Positions 4,887 through 5,185 of a DNA stretch of 5,185 nucleotides are shown here, one piece after another. Below the pieces are notes generated by a model that saw only the letters and a program-made list of their open reading frames with translations, had not been told where the DNA came from and ran no database searches. This DNA comes from Gammaproteobacteria bacterium. GTDB taxonomy: Bacteria; Pseudomonadota; Gammaproteobacteria; GCA-001735895. The position numbers and the translations under genes were made by a program. The stretch lies in contig JAOTUD010000261.1 of the NCBI GenBank assembly GCA_029864065.1, forward strand, positions 1 to 5,185, in the 5' to 3' direction. The number at the start of each line of letters is the position of its first letter. Position 1 is the first letter of the stretch.

Positions 4887-5185
4887 TTATTTCGAAGAGG
4901 AATTCATAACGAATTCCTCGAGTTGCTTGTCGATGCCGAGGACGTGCAGTTTGAGCCACTGGTGGAGAAAATCGGACAGGGATATCTGCAACGCCTTGTG
5001 TAAGGTTGGGTCCGTCTCCAGCATCGCCTCGAGTTCCTCGCGAAAACGGTCATGAGCCTCGATATGCGCCGCGGTGTGCGGGTACTCCAGTTCCAGCATG
5101 TAGGCTTCCTCGAGAATAAAATGATGCTCCGCGTAGAGCTTGAGCCGGGTCAGGATTTCGGGATCGAAGGGTTCCTCCTTGATTT
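4887..5185 (-). CDS. Bacteriohemerythrin, C-terminal part (start outside the window)
   Basis: 98 residues are visible, ending at TAA (4887-4889). The non-haem di-iron ligands of the hemerythrin four-helix bundle appear in order: H and E in AEHHFILEEAYM (H at 5121-5123, with E four residues on), the HxxxH pair in AAHIEAHDRF, and H-x4-D in WLKLHVLGID. The remaining ligand histidine, normally in the first helix, would lie beyond the right edge. Hemerythrin-domain proteins bind O2 reversibly and act in oxygen storage, delivery or sensing. With only the C-terminal half in view it cannot be told whether this is a free small bacteriohemerythrin (about 130-150 residues) or the end of a larger sensory protein. 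It converges on ydcSTUV and has no evident functional tie to it. Its last codons contain a 9-bp inverted repeat. Confidence 0.9.
   Translation of the reverse strand, partial: IKEEPFDPEILTRLKLYAEHHFILEEAYMLELEYPHTAAHIEAHDRFREELEAMLETDPTLHKALQISLSDFLHQWLKLHVLGIDKQLEEFVMNSSSK
4897..4919 (-). repeat. 9-bp inverted repeat in the last codons of the hemerythrin gene
   Basis: GAGGAATTC (4897-4905) and GAATTCCTC (4911-4919) are exact reverse complements around a 5-nt loop. In the hemerythrin message this hairpin would end 7 nt before the stop codon and be followed by TTCGAAATAA, which lacks a convincing U-run. It may add 3'-end stability, or it may be chance. Confidence 0.4.

Noticed and set aside
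4858..5055. Small + strand open frame over the hemerythrin gene
   Set aside because: The minus strand carries all the expected iron-ligand motifs. The + strand product is Ser/Arg-rich noise.
1..5185. CRISPR arrays, tRNA or rRNA genes, insertion sequences, toxin-antitoxin or defence genes
   Set aside because: None was seen: no regularly spaced repeats, no transposase motifs, no cloverleaf. The window is fully accounted for by the genes and gaps listed.

Overview
This is an ordinary bacterial chromosomal stretch, fairly GC-rich, with proteobacterial-type genes. The gammaproteobacterial suggestion rests on two things: the four-gene core closely resembles Escherichia coli ydcSTUV in order, gene length and motifs (comparison from memory), and a GTCATCCC-type paired palindromic repeat of a kind common in such genomes follows the core. 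No species can be named.

Layout: (1) 1-107, the 3' end of an unrecognised + strand gene. (2) About 97-519, minus strand, a small zinc-thiolate protein of the GFA/CENP-V family whose last ~25 codons look shifted by one lost base. (3) 520-706, a divergent intergenic region that must hold the promoters of the GFA gene and of the transporter operon. (4) 707-4683, + strand, a complete four-gene polyamine-type ABC importer: periplasmic binding protein (ydcS), ATPase (ydcT), and two permeases (ydcU, ydcV). (5) 4684-4886, a non-coding convergent gap with a perfect 16-bp hairpin that begins at the ydcV stop codon and runs into a ~150-bp inverted-repeat element. (6) 4887-5185, minus strand, the C-terminal 98 residues of a bacteriohemerythrin whose start lies beyond the window.

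The four transporter genes work as one unit. YdcS captures a small cationic substrate in the periplasm (putrescine by analogy with E. coli), YdcU and YdcV form the membrane channel, and YdcT supplies ATP hydrolysis. They are tightly packed: a 74-nt gap holding a 9-bp hairpin between ydcS and ydcT, a 4-nt TTGA overlap between ydcT and ydcU (giving ydcU a TTG start), and an 11-nt overlap between ydcU and ydcV. The E. coli operon continues into the aldehyde dehydrogenase patD (ydcW). Here no such gene follows, and the operon ends in the hairpin and repeat.

I see no undescribed multi-gene system. The points most worth a second look are the probable frameshift in the GFA gene, the hairpin/REPIN-like structure after ydcV, and the concentration of perfect inverted repeats at gene borders: after ydcS, in the first codons of ydcU, at the ydcV stop, and at the end of the hemerythrin gene.
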